A stretch of DNA of 64,000 bases from Hoplostethus atlanticus (Eukaryota; Chordata; Actinopteri; Trachichthyiformes; Trachichthyidae). Location: NCBI GenBank assembly GCA_034670405.1, contig JAXDDX010000184.1, forward strand, positions 404,001 through 468,000. The letters run 5' to 3'. This document shows positions 35,034 through 61,294 of the stretch, in pieces. Under the pieces are notes generated by a model, which saw only the letters and a program-made list of their open reading frames with translations, was not told where the DNA came from and did not search any database. Positions within the stretch are counted from its first letter, which is position 1. Each line of letters starts with the position of its first letter. The translations under genes and the position numbers were made by a program.

Positions 35034-37697
35034 ATAGACGGGATTAGTCTCTGGTGTGACTGAGATCCATTTCCACATTTCCATCCATTTCTATACGTTG
35101 ACCAACTTTTTATTTTGATTTGCTTTGATTTTCATATTTTAGAATCCATTTATGCAGGATTGCAGCTAATACAACCGTACATACACTAGTGTTTTTAACG
35201 TGTGCGTGTGCGTGTGTGCGTGTGCGTGTGCGTGTGTGTGTGTGTCAGATCATCAGTGAGATCTCTAAGAAAGTGGCCCAGATCCAGAATGGTGAGTGAC
35301 CTCTGACCCTGACACACTGACCTTTTAAAGATATTGATTACTGTCTGTCAGCAGCTTCAGTCTGAAACCGTCAGCCATGACAGCACTCTAGACTGACCTG
35401 TCTGTCTGCTTCCACCTGTCTCTCCAGCGGGTCTGGGGGAGTTCAGGATTCGGGATCTGAACGATGAGATCAACAAGCTGCTGAGAGAGAAAGGTCACTG
35501 GGAGGTCAGAATCAAGGAGCTGGGAGGACCCGACTACGGGGTGATTATTGTTATTATTTTAATCAGCATTATTATCATTGCTGTTATTATTATTATTATT
35601 ATTATCATTAGTATTATTATTGTTATTATCATTAGTATCATTATTATTATTATTATCATTAGTATCATTGTTATCATTATTATTGTTATTATTATCATAG
35701 TATCATTATTATTATTATTGTTAATATTATTATTATTATCATTAGTATTATTATCATTAGTATTATTATTATCATTATTATTGGTATTATCATTAGTATC
35801 ATTATTATTATTGTTGTTATTATCATTAGTATTATTGTTATTATCATTAGTATCATTATTATTATTGTTATCATCATTAGTATTATTGTTATTATCATTA
35901 GTATCATTATTATTAATATTATTATTGTTGTTTTTGTCATTAGTATTATTATTGTTATCATTAGTATGATTATTATTGTATTATCATTAGTATCATTGTT
36001 ATTATTATTATTATTGTTGTTGTTGTTATTATCATTAGTATTATTTTTGATTAATTCTAGTAGTCGTAGTGTGGTCGGTCTTAAGATGTTGGATCATGAA
36101 GGTTTTCCAGCAGTTTTCTTGGGCTGATTCCGATTGTTGATTTACATTTTTTTAACAGTGATCGGCTGATCTCTGATCTGATCACTGATTTAAATTATGC
36201 ATTTTACCAAAACCTCCTACTAACAACATTGTGTAAAACAGTCAAGTTCAGTCTATCATGTGGAAATAGATCAGGTTTGATCCAAACATACTAACTACAT
36301 GTTAGACCAGTGGTTCTCAATCCAGTCCTCAAGGACCCCTGTCCTGGAGGTTTTAGCTCCAGCCTTACTCAGGCACACCAGAGGGGTGTTCCATAAAGCG
36401 AGTTTACCACCTTCGCCTTATTTCACTGAGTGTGGCTCATTTTCAGGTTTATTCGGTTCCACAAAGCTCAGCAAAGTTCAAGCTAAGTTGCTGTGGCAAC
36501 TTATGCTTCCAAACTATAGATAGATATCAGGCTAAACCACAGTTGAAGCTTAATCGGTGTTCCCGTAACACTGATCCGACTGAAACCAATGACTTTCAAA
36601 CAAGGTTCCACCATCCTAATGTTCAACACTATTACCCTAGACCTACACTATCAGACATAAAATATAAAATGATGTAGGCTGTATCGAGGATACAGTCACG
36701 GTTCAGAGTGTTGCTAGGCAACCCCATTTAACCATGAGTGTCCAGCGAGACCTCAAGTGCTGTATTGCTTTTAGACAGTTACAACTTATAGAAATAATTA
36801 TTTGATGACACAATATTATTTTATTTTCTAAATTATTTTTATTTAACAAATTCATTGAAATAATAAAGTATCTTGAATATATGTCAAGATGTTTCCACGG
36901 TTGCTAGGAGACGCATTCACTGTTTCTGTATGGGATTTACAGTCACTGTAGAACAGCTTTCAGCCAATCAATTTCCAGGATGGAAACAACCGATTTCATA
37001 AAAATATAATAAAAGTAAGAACCAGCCTGAACAGCTCAGTCAGTAGAGCATGAGACTCTCAGTCTTAAGGTTGTGAGTTCGATCCCCATATAGGGTCCAG
37101 TACTGTGATGACTGTAATGTAGTAAGATGAAACATTACGTACAGCCTTTACTACATCATTTATGGCGATAGATAGTACATTTACAGTCTTAAGGTTTCAT
37201 ATATGGCATGGTTTCATTTATAATATTCTTTTACTTTAATACTTTACTTTAATATTGTTGGAACACATGATATTTAATAAGGTCTATACAATTTGTTTGT
37301 TTTTAATTCAACAATTACTTACGCATTCAATCTAGCAGCAATTCGTTGCCAATCTTTCTCTCTCCCTTTATTTCGTATCGTATTTCCCTTTTCATTGTAA
37401 TATGGCTGAATTCTCCATAGACATCCACTAAAAGTCGCTGCTCAGTGGCCGTGAACATTCGCCATGATGAATCGATCAGATCCATGATCGACCTCTCGGG
37501 CTGCTTAAATAAACTGTGTATAAATGTGCACATGCAATTATCTGGATTGCTTGAGCCTGGCTCGGTTTAGCCCGATCACGGTAGCTTGACTTGGGCTTCA
37601 TGGAACCGCTTTAGCCCTGATTGACTTGTTAGGTTAACTCAAACCAGGCTTGCGAGGAACAGCCCCCAGGACCAGTTAGTTTCATGAAAACCTGAAG

Positions 37698-37756
<59 letters not shown>

Positions 37757-40700
37757 GTGTATTAATATCGGAGAGGACGCTGGCGTTGTTTGTTCGCCGC
37801 TTTTCCATCTGTGCCGTAATGTCTGTTTAGTTTCCTTCTGCTTCCCAGCAAACTTTATTTTCTGACACTAACGTTACCCTTCTCTAGTGTATCCCTCAAC
37901 ATCGCACAATTGTGTTTTTAATTCTACTGCAACGCTTCTTTTTTGGATTTGTTCACTTACCTGCTGCACCTGCTCCCGTCTACTCCCTGGACAACTAGCT
38001 GGCTAGCTAGCAGTCTCTCGCCAGCCGGCCTCCCTGCTGGATACTCTCGTCCATGCTCCATACTGCTACTGCGAGGCAAATTCCTTGGACAGCCTCTCAA
38101 CTGTCCTGGTGCGGTCAGTCAGACCGCTGCTTCTTCAGCTAGCTGTCAGCTAGCCGCTCTCCAGTCAGCGAGCGGCTTGAAGCTAACGTTAGCAGCTAAC
38201 GTTAGCAGCTGACCAAACCGCCTCCTCCGTTTCCTCGCCTCATTCATCACCACTTTTTCACTCAGCTTCGATCACCTGCCATGCTGTGGATCATCCTGAC
38301 GTGCCTGTCACTTCTCCAACTCTGGTCATCAAGTCCGTGGCTACCAACAAACAACTTCAGGCTTATCATTACATCCTCCCCGGCTGGCATGTTCCTGCAA
38401 TACTCCACCTCGCAATTACTCAAACTCAACAACTTCTCCGCTCCTCCGTGCATCTCAGCCATCAAAACACTTGGACTCCTCCGTCGACCCCGTTACATCC
38501 ACAGAGCCTCCCGCAGAAAGTTTGTTTACTCCTGGTCTGATCACTCCACTCTTTCCATCCCTTCCCTCTGGTCAGCCGAGCGAGCGCACCGCCGCAACTC
38601 CTGCTCGTCATCACCACAACAACCTACACGTGCGATCTGCCTGCCTCCGCCCCCTTGCCAAAGCACCCCAGCCTGTCCAAATTCATCCACAGCTCAAAAT
38701 TGCTCTGTTTAACACCCGATCCTTAAACAGCAAGGGCCTCATACTCAATGAATTCATAACTGACAACAATCTGGACTTTCTCTGCTTAACCGAAACATGG
38801 CAAAAACCACAGGAATACTTTTCACTAAACCAAACCACCCCCCCCCCCCGGATACTCATATATGGACAAACCACGCCACCATGGGCGTGGTGGTGGAATA
38901 GCCACAATTTATCGCAAAAACATCATTACAAGTGCAATAACCACCCCGGCCCCCTCCTCATTTGAACACCTTGTTTTTAAACTGTCTGGTCCCAAACCCC
39001 TGGTTACTGCAGTCATTTACTGCCCCCCAAAACCAAACCCTGCTTTCCCCTCCGACCTGTCTGAATTTCTCACACAACTCTGCGCCATCTCTCCATCCGT
39101 TCTGCTACTTGGTGACTTTAACATACATGTCGACTCATCTGACTCCACAACCTCTACAGAACTCCTGGACATTTTTAACTTCTTCAACATCACCCAACAC
39201 GTTGATTTTCCCACTCATAATAAAGGTCACACACTTGACCTGGTCTGCACCTCCGGCATCACCATCAGCAACCTAACTAGCACCGACCTCACCATCTCTG
39301 ACCATCTGGCTATCACCCTGGACATAGACATCCCTACCCCCCATGTTAAGCAGAATCGCACCATAACATTCCGGAACATCAAGTCCATCAACCTCCCCTC
39401 GCTCTCCTCCACCTTGGCTGCCACCGTCTCTACCTCTGCCCCCATTTCGACTGCCTCCCCCACTGCCCTGGTCAATTACTATAATGATGCACTCTCCTCC
39501 TGTCTTGACGTCCTCGCCCCCAAAAAATCCAAACCCGTCTCCTTCGCACACTCCGCCCCCTGGTACACTGACCAACTCCGTCACCTCAAAGTACAGGGCC
39601 GTCAACTGGAACGTCTTGCTAAAAAAAACAGACTCACTGTTCACCTGGATGCCCTTAAACTCCACCAACAACAATATAAAGATGCCCTCAACACCGCCTG
39701 CTCCTCTCACTATTCCTCCATCATCAAATCTGGCTCCAACAACCCACAAACGCTTTTCTCCACCATCAACAAACTTCTCAAGCCCATGGACACCATCTCC
39801 AACTCCTTCACCACCAGCAAATGCAACTCATTTCTATCCTTCTTCCACGACAAAATCATCGCAATACACAACCAGCTGGCTGCCCCCTCCTCCTCCACTA
39901 CCACCCCCCCTAGTCTTCAACATGACCCTCCCCTACTTCCAAGACACTCACTCTCTTCCTTCAGTTCAATCACGGAAACTGACCTCTCCTGCATAGTCTC
40001 CAGCATGAAGACCTCCACCTGTGCCCTTGACCCCCTCCCCTCCTCCTTAGTCAAGGCCTGCCTCCCCTCACTCTCCCCACTTATCACCAACATCATCAAC
40101 TCCTCCCTGTCCTCTGGTCTCGTACCTCCCTCCCTCAAGCTCGCTGCTGTCACCCCCGTACTGAAAAAACCTGGTCTTGACCCCGACATCCCCAACAATT
40201 ACCGGCCCATCTCCAACCTCCCCTACCTGTCCAAAGTCCTTGAGAGAACTGTTGCTTCACAACTCAAGTCCCACCTAGATCTCCATAACCTCTACGAACC
40301 CTTCCAATCCGGTTCCCGTTCAAAACACAGCACAGAAACCGCCCTACTGAAAATCACAAATGACATACTTCTCTCTGCTGACTCTGGCTTCCTCACCATC
40401 CTCATCCTCCTTGACCTCAGCGCCGCCTTCGACACCATCAACCACTCCATCCTCCTCTCACGTCTCCAGCACTCCCTTGGCATAACTGACACCGCCCTCT
40501 CCTGGTTCACCTCATATCTCTCAGACCGACATCAATTCATCGCCATAAACAACTGTAAATCCTCCACCTCCTCAGTCACTCATGGTGTCCCCCAAGGTTC
40601 CGTGCTTGGTCCCCTCCTCTTCATCATTTACATCCTTCCCCTTGGACAAATCATTCGTCGACATGGCCTCCATTTTCACTGTTACGCTGATGACACCCAA

Positions 40701-41704
40701 CTCTACCTCTCCTCCAAGACCATCACCTCAGCCACCCACTCCACTCTCACCACCTGTCTCACTGATATAAAATCATGGATGCAACAGAACTTTCTCAAAC
40801 TCAACTGCAATAAATCAGAAATACTCATCATCGGCCCAAACTCCCTCACCCGCTCAGCTCAGACCTTCTCTCTCACCATCGATGGCTCCAACGTCACCCC
40901 CTCCACCCAGGTCCGTAACCTCGGAATCATCCTCGACCCCACCCTCTCTTTCCTACCCCACGCCAACCACATCACCAAAACTGCCTTCTTTCACCTCAGG
41001 AACATTGCATGCCTCCGGCCCTCCCTGTCCTTTGCCGCCACCAAAATTCTTATCCATGCCCTCATAACCTCCAGACTGGACTACTGCAACAGCATCTTCT
41101 ACGGCTCACCCAACAAAATCCTCAGTAAACTCCAATACGTCCAGAACTCTGCCGCTCGACTGCTCATCTCCACCCGTCGCTGTGACCACATCACCCCGGT
41201 CCTCCACAACCTCCACTGGCTCCCGGTCAAATACAGGATTGACTTCAAAATATTACTCACCACCTACAAAGCCCTAAATAACCTGGCCCCTCCCTACCTC
41301 TCAGACCTCCTCCCCCGCCACACCCCAACCCGTTGCCTCAGGTACGCCGATGCAAACACTCTCAAGACCATCAGGACCAAGCTCCGGACCTGGGGCGACA
41401 GGGCCTTTTCAGTTGCTGCACCCTCCCTCTGGAACGCCCTCCCCATCCACATCCGCCAGGCTCCCACCCTACCATCGTTCAAACAAGCCCTCAAAACCCA
41501 CCTCTTCAAACTCGCTTTCACCTGCTAACCCCTGTTCCCTTTCTCTCCCTTCCCTCCATTCCATGACTTGTTCCATACAGCTTCTCTAGTTTTCTTTTTT
41601 ACTATCTTTTGTTTTGTTTTGTTTGCTCTTTTTTGTTTTGTTTGTTCTCCCCTCCATGTAAAGCGTCTTTGGGTACTTATAAAAGCGCTATATAAGTCCA
41701 ATGT

Positions 41705-41740
<36 letters not shown>

Positions 41741-42558
41741 CTGGTTATAACTTGGTTATCTATAACCTGGTTATCATTACCTGGTTATCATTAACCTGGT
41801 TATAACCTGGTTATCATTACCTGGCTATTACCTGGTTATCATTAACCTGGCTATTACCTGGTTATCATTACCTGGTTATAACCTGGTTATCATTAACCTG
41901 GCTATTACCTGGTTATCATTACCTGGTTATAACCTACTGACTGACACAAAATGGCTCAGACTTTTTATGGCCAACGTTCCACCACTTTCCTGATCCAGCA
42001 ATTCAAGCTTCTTTTTATTGAGCGGTTGAAACGTTGATTGGCTGATCACCAATGACCTATTCAGAAAGTTTATCAGCCGATTATGATTGCCGGCCGATCG
42101 ATACTGTTTATTTGACATTATTCTTATTAACATTGCAGCGTGTTGGTCCTAAGATGTTGGATCATGAAGGCAAAGAGGTTCCTGGTAACAGAGGATATAA
42201 ATACTTTGGAGCAGCCAGAGATCTGCCTGGAGTCAGAGAGCTGTTTGAGAAAGAACGTATGTACCCCATCTGTCTTTACATCCCATAATATACCACTATA
42301 GAATAATATCACAGTTCAGGTGCGTTATCTGCCAGACGTGCTTTTCCAAACGGTTTATTTACATATCTTACCATACGTCTTCATTGTACAATATCTTATA
42401 TAATATTACTTAAGAAATTACTAAGATGCCATTTTGTGACAAAGTAGCTTGAAGCAACAACCAAAGTTAATCTTCTTAATACTAATGATGATTTTTAAAG
42501 CACAACAGATCAAACTTAACTCTGCTGTTGCCTGTCTGTAGATCTATGGCACTGCAGC

Positions 42559-42610
<52 letters not shown>

Positions 42611-42868
42611 GCCAGCGGCACCGGCGTTGAGGAAGACAAGGGCGGAGCTGATGAAGGATGTGGATGCAGAGTACTACGGTTACAGAGACGAAGACGACGG
42701 AGTTCTGCTTCCTCTGGAGCAACAGCACGAGAAGCAAGGTACTGACTGGTCCATTTACTGACTGGTCCATTTACTGACTGGTCCATTTACTGACTGGTTC
42801 ATTTACTGACTGGTCCATTTAGCTATTCAGCCTAAGCTTAATGCAGCTCATGTTGTCATGCTGCTCCT

Positions 42869-42915
<47 letters not shown>

Positions 42916-45217
42916 GCCATAGGAGAGGCAGTGGACAAGTGGAGGTCAGAGAAGGAGGCGCGACTGTCAGGAGGAGAGAAGGAGGAGGAGGAGGAGGAGA
43001 ACATCTATGCCGTCCACGATGAAGAGGTAGAGTCAACACTTCAATATTCAGATGATCAATAACTAGTGATTGATTAGCGTCACATTAGCAACACGATAGC
43101 ATCAGGATAGCGCCACGATAGCTGTTCTCAGTATAAATCACAGCAAAATGCCCAATCCTGAATGCATTTTTTATTCTATGAAGAAATTCTGTTAAATGAT
43201 GAATGTGTCAGAATTCATGCAGTGTGGAAACTTTGGACTACAGAACCTGACATTTGACAAAGCTGCATTTTCTCCAAACATGTTAATAGTGGAGTCCAGA
43301 TCCAGCCCCCTAGTGGACCAGGACATTACGCAGTAGCCCCCTAGTGGACCAGGACATTACGCAGTAGCCCCCTAGTGGACCAGGACATTACGCAGTAGCC
43401 CCCTAGTGGACCAGGACATTACGCAGTAGCCCCCTAGTGGACCAGGACATTACGCAGTAGCACCCTAGTGGACCAGGACATTACGCAGTAGCCCCCTAGT
43501 GGACCAGGACATTACGCAGTAGCCCCCTAGTGGACCAGGACATTACGCAGTAGCCCCCTAGTGGACCAGGACATTACGCAGTAGCCCGCTAGTGGACCAG
43601 GACACACATTAAACAAGATGGTGGTGGTGGAGAACCTGGAAAGAATGGAGTAAAACCTGCGATCTGGAACAAAACACCCTATTTTAAAATGTTAAATGTG
43701 AAAACCTCAGAAAGTGAAATAACATTTTATAACTTATTCTGTCAGGTGGATGAGGAGAGCAGAGAGGACCAGGAGGGAGAGGAGGGAGGCAACACCTTCA
43801 TCGCCCACGTACCTGTTCCTTCACAGAGAGAGGTGACACACACACTGACGCACCAACACACACGTCCTGTCTGGTTTAGTGCAGTGTTAATCTGATGTTG
43901 TAGTGTTACATGAATGAATCTGATGTTGTAGTGTTACATGAATGAATCTGATGTTGTAGTGTTACATGAATGAATCTGATGTAGTGTTACATGAATGAAT
44001 CTGATGTTGTAGTGTTACATGAATTAATCTGATGTTGTAGTGTTACATGAATGAATCTGATGTAGTATTTCATGAATGAATCTGATGTAGTGTTACATGA
44101 ATGAATCTGATGTTGTAGTATTACATGAATGAATCTGATGTAGTGTTACATGAATGAATCTGATGTAGTGTTACATGAATTAATCTGATGTTGTAGTGTT
44201 ACATGAATTAATCTGATGTTGTAGTGTTACATGAATGAATCTGATGTAGTATTTCATGAATGAATCTGATGTTGTAGTGTTACATGAATGAATCTGATGT
44301 TGTAGTATTACATGAATGAATCTGATGTAGTGTTACATGAATGAATCTGATGTAGTGTTACATGAATGAATCTGATGTAGTGTTACATGAATTAATCTGA
44401 TGTTGTAGTGTTACATGAATGAATCTGATGTTGTAGTGTTACATGAATGAATCTGATGTTGTAGTGTTACAGGAATGAATCTGATGTAGTATTACAGGAA
44501 TGAATCTGATGTAGTGTTACATGAATGAATCTGATGTTGTAGTGTTACATGAATGAATCTGATGTTGTAGTGTTACATGAATGAATCTGATGTTGTAGTG
44601 TTACATGAATGAATCTGATGTTGTAGTATTACATGAATGAATCTGATGTTGTGCTACATGAATGAATCTGATGTAGTGTTACAGGAATGAATCTGATGTT
44701 GTAGTGTTACAGGAATGAATCTGATGTAGTGTTACAGGAATGAATCTGATGTTGTAGTGTTACAGGAATGAATCTGATGTTGTAGTGTTACATGAATGAA
44801 TCTGATGTTGTAGTGTTACATGAATGAATCTGATGTTGTAGTGTTACAGGAATGAATCTGATGTTGTAGTGTTACAGGAATGAATCTGATGTTGTAGTGT
44901 TACAGGAATGAATCTGATGTTGTAGTGTTATAGGAATGAATCTCCAGTCTGTCAGATCCAATCAGAAGAGGTATTTTGGTCATGTGGTTCATTGACAGGA
45001 CTGAGAGCCTCGCTACTGTTAAATGTTCCCATTTACCAATTTCACACATTTATCAAAACATGTATACTGACTGTCTGTCTCTCTGCCTGTGTAACCTGTC
45101 TGTCTACAGGTGGAGGAGGCTCTGGTGAGGAGGAAGAAGATGGAGTTGTTGCAGAGATACGCCAGTGAGACCCTGCTGGCTCAGAGCGAGGAGGCCAAGG
45201 CCCTGCTGGGACTGTAG
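32309..45217 (+). CDS. isy1: Pre-mRNA-splicing factor ISY1
   Basis: Eleven coding exons join in frame to 281 aa (human 285): 32309-32311 (the ATG alone), 33257-33279, 34687-34738, 34863-34928, 35249-35291, 35428-35540, 42139-42256, 42616-42738, 42917-43026, 43746-43832 and 45110-45217 (TAG). ISY1 is a nuclear protein associated with the NineTeen/Prp19 complex in catalytic spliceosomes. Recognisable blocks are [29 protein letters not shown], the helical [20 protein letters not shown] stretch, [20 protein letters not shown], an acidic run (EKEEEEEEN) and the C-terminal [20 protein letters not shown] block. All introns are GT-AG. The 6.6-kb intron between exons 6 and 7 holds a (ATT)n array, a Harbinger remnant and an L2-like LINE. 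An ATTAAA poly(A) signal follows at 45296-45301. Confidence 0.96.
33335..33510 (+). mobile_element. L2-like LINE 3' tail
   Basis: TAGGTAGTTAACTTATTGAT, CAGCACTGGTTCTGCTCTTA and AAGTCGCTTTGGATAAATG match the tail at 5.7-5.9 kb. It directly follows a (GT)n tract in an ISY1 intron. Confidence 0.8.
33841..34565 (+). mobile_element. 5'-truncated Rex1-like LINE (second subfamily)
   Basis: Two overlapping frames encode the RT C-terminus: a [10 protein letters not shown] start, then [38 protein letters not shown] and [11 protein letters not shown]. The order matches the 1991-5083 element but the sequence is diverged. It ends with CCAATAAATTTGATTCTGAT, without the TTGAATC array. A poly(C) run (34380-34393) follows the stop. 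A frameshift near 33985 makes it inactive. Confidence 0.82.
34987..35034. repeat. (GGCT)n microsatellite
   Basis: About ten GGCT units lie in ISY1 intron 4. Confidence 0.9.
35541..36045. repeat. (ATT)n/(ATC)n compound microsatellite
   Basis: ATTATTATCATTAGTATCAT-type trinucleotide units begin at the donor of ISY1 exon 6. The open frames of Ile/Ile/Val are compositional. Confidence 0.92.
36070..36102 (+). pseudogene. isy1: Relic copy of the start of ISY1 exon 7
   Basis: GGTCTTAAGATGTTGGATCA followed by TGAAGG matches the first 30 bp of the true exon at 42139-42170 (GGTCCTAAGATGTTGGATCA) with one or two changes. The match then stops. No usable acceptor precedes it. The relic sits 6 kb upstream in the same intron. 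Confidence 0.7.
36383..37667 (-). mobile_element. Harbinger-like element remnant with Myb/SANT-like ORF fragment
   Basis: The ends GGGGTGTTCC (36383) and GGAACAGCCCC (37657-37667) form imperfect TIRs with GCGAGTTTACC/GGTTAACTC-like subterminal sequence. On the minus strand near 37322-37465 a short frame reads [20 protein letters not shown], the first helices of a Myb/SANT-like domain of Harbinger accessory proteins. No transposase is seen. The left flank (36300-36382) is a separate common repeat (CCAGTCCTCAAGGACCCCTG). Confidence 0.6.
37020..37118 (+). mobile_element. tRNA-Lys-headed SINE, second copy
   Basis: CAGCTCAGTCAGTAGAGCAT, the anticodon arm GAGACTCTCAGTCTTA and GGTTGTGAGTTCGATCCCCA match the SINE head at 16.68 kb, including the CTC at the anticodon position. 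The tail here is short (GACTGTAATGTAGT). It lies within the Harbinger remnant in ISY1. Confidence 0.75.
37699..37755. repeat. (GT)n microsatellite
   Basis: A GT run of about 28 units immediately upstream of the L2-like LINE. Confidence 0.92.
37760..41737 (+). mobile_element. Nearly full-length L2-like LINE
   Basis: The element has a 5' region (37760-38470), endonuclease/RT coding DNA, and a 3' end with AAGCGTCTTTGGGTACTTAT, AAAGCGCTATATAAGTCCAA and a terminal (ATT)n array (41705-41737), the usual L2-group 3' end. It inserted next to a (GT)n tract in the large ISY1 intron. No target-site duplication could be fixed. Confidence 0.85.
38471..41528 (+). pseudogene. L2-like LINE ORF2 (endonuclease/reverse transcriptase), one frameshift
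   Basis: The N-terminal frame (38471 onward) carries the endonuclease start: [15 protein letters not shown] and DFLCLTETW. The frame shifts in a C homopolymer at about 38836-38850, and the rest continues in the frame of 38862-41528 (888 codons). That frame carries [20 protein letters not shown] (endonuclease), [45 protein letters not shown] (RT motif A), [17 protein letters not shown] (motif B) and [11 protein letters not shown] (YADD catalytic box). The C-terminus is [20 protein letters not shown]. Apart from the homopolymer the coding region is open, so the break is recent, or is a read error in the C-run. It is independent of ISY1, in whose intron it lies. Confidence 0.85.
41738..41935. 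repeat. Minisatellite (ACCTGGTTATCATT)
   Basis: Units of ACCTGGTTATCATTA and ACCTGGCTATT repeat directly after the L2 (ATT)n tail. Confidence 0.88.
42554..42604. repeat. (CT)n microsatellite at the ISY1 exon 8 acceptor
   Basis: A CT run that forms the polypyrimidine tract of the acceptor CTGCCAG|CGG at 42615/42616. Confidence 0.9.
42869..42911. repeat. (GT)n microsatellite at the ISY1 exon 9 acceptor
   Basis: The GT run ends in GCGCGCAG, the acceptor of exon 9, so this intron has no normal polypyrimidine tract in its last 45 bp. Confidence 0.9.
43300..43608. repeat. 31-bp minisatellite (CCCCCTAGTGGACCAGGACA)
   Basis: About ten nearly identical units (CCCCCTAGTGGACCAGGACA then TTACGCAGTAG) lie in ISY1 intron 9. 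Very low divergence suggests recent expansion. Confidence 0.93.
43895..44945. repeat. 25-28-bp minisatellite (GAATGAATCTGATGTTGTAG)
   Basis: About 39 units of TGAATGAATCTGATG(TTG)TAGTGTTACA fill ISY1 intron 10. The presence or absence of TTG and the ATGAA/AGGAA variants define subtypes, the AGGAA type being concentrated at the right end. Confidence 0.93.
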
Positions 45218-45295
45218 AGATTGTGTGTGTGTGTGTGTGTATTATGGGATGTTGATGTAAATAATGTTCTTTTTTATACATGATGTATGTTTCCT

Positions 45296-45301
45296 ATTAA
45301 A
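45296..45301 (+). terminator. isy1: ISY1 poly(A) signal ATTAAA
   Basis: ATTAAA in TTCCTATTAAAAGAC lies 79 bp after the ISY1 stop codon. A (TG)n run at 45222-45240 lies between. Confidence 0.65.
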
Positions 45302-46781
45302 AGACTGTTCACCGTGGTTCTGCTGTCAGTGTCTGTCAGTACAGCAGGGGCTTTCAACCTGGGGCCCTTGAAGAGGTTCCAGGGGAAACGAGTTTAATTT
45401 AATAGTTTAATTTCACTGTTTCTTAATTGTGCAGCTCAGCATTCTGTTTGTGAATGTCCAGGGAGGTTTAATCTGTTCTGGTCTGAACTGGATTCTGTCC
45501 CTGGAGACCTTGTGCCTTAAACAAACCTTAAATAGAGACCAGAAATACATTTTTGATCTTTATAACAATGATTTTATGTGTGTCTTGGCCAGAAATATGA
45601 ATGAATGAAGGTGAAGTATGAAAGCAGAGCCTGGAAGATGAACAGGATGAGAAATGACAGCAAATGCACTTAAAGTTCATATGAGCATCAGTATGTTCAT
45701 GTCTTAATAGACACTATTCACCTGATTACATTGAAAGCTATTTGATGTGTTGTAATAAGATTCGGTGTGTCTGTCTGCTTGCCAGCCAGCCAGCCAGCCA
45801 GCGCAGTGTTTCAACCTCTCATCATGTGGCTTCAATCTGATAGCTGATTGGTTGATTGGTAGCGTTCTGCAGCATGTGATTGGCTGATTAAGAGCCGATT
45901 GCTGCATGTGATGTCATGTGAGGAGCACGAGTGAGAGAGAATGTGTGTGTGAGAGGATGTGTGTTTCAGAGAGAATGTGTGTGTCTGTGTGTGTCTGAAC
46001 TCTGGAAATACTCATCTCTGTCATGTAATCTGATTACTGCTAGCTACTATTAGATTACTAGTCAACCAGATCTGACCTAACCAACTCAGTTAACCGTCAA
46101 TTTACCAGAGAAATGAACTGGGAACTGGAATGTATGTACTGGTTGTACTGGTCTGCACCCTGCCAATATCATAGATAATGATTAGTCTGTAATCTGTAGT
46201 CAGTCAATAATCTAATCAGTCTATAATATATATCTATAATCCGTCTAATCTATAATCAGTCTATAATCTATAATTAGTCCAAATCTTGAATCAGTCAATA
46301 ATCTATAATCTCTCCTTTTCCTGAATGAAGACTTGTAATATCCTTTAGTGAGGTGCAGTGTGACTGTTGAGTCTCTAGTGACCAGATCTCCTATGGTATC
46401 TCCGTAGTAATCCTATAATATTACTGCAAACTCAGTCTCTAAAAACACTAAGAATCCCATAACATTCCCATCATAATCCTTTGATATTTCTATAGTCTAT
46501 CATACTTTATAGTATGTAAGATTTCTATGATATATTGTTTGTAGATTAATGTTTTGCTGTTTTGTTTCTATAGTATTATATAGGATTACTATGGGGTTTT
46601 TCATAAGAAGTCCTTCTCTCTATCTGTCTGTCTCTCCCTACCTGTCTCTCTCTCCTCATGCTGTAGCTCCTCCTCTCCTGCTGATGTCACTGATTCCTGT
46701 CTGGCTGCTATATATTAGCCTGCAAACCCACAAGCTGCTCTCTGGTTGACAGACAGGCAGAGAGACAGACAGACAGGCAGT
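45302..46781. other. ISY1-HDHD5 intergenic region
   Basis: It is mostly unique AT-rich sequence with short simple repeats: (CAGC)n at 45780-45801, GT-rich 45940-46000, and CAGTCTATAAT-type repetition at 46195-46310. A TATA-like CTATATATTAG is at 46708-46718, about 70 bp before the HDHD5 start codon, and could be its TATA box. No other gene is seen. Confidence 0.45.

Positions 46782-61294
<14,513 letters not shown>

Noticed and set aside
35541-35969. 142-codon hydrophobic ORF resembling a membrane protein
   Set aside because: It is a translation of the (ATT/ATC)n microsatellite at the start of an ISY1 intron.
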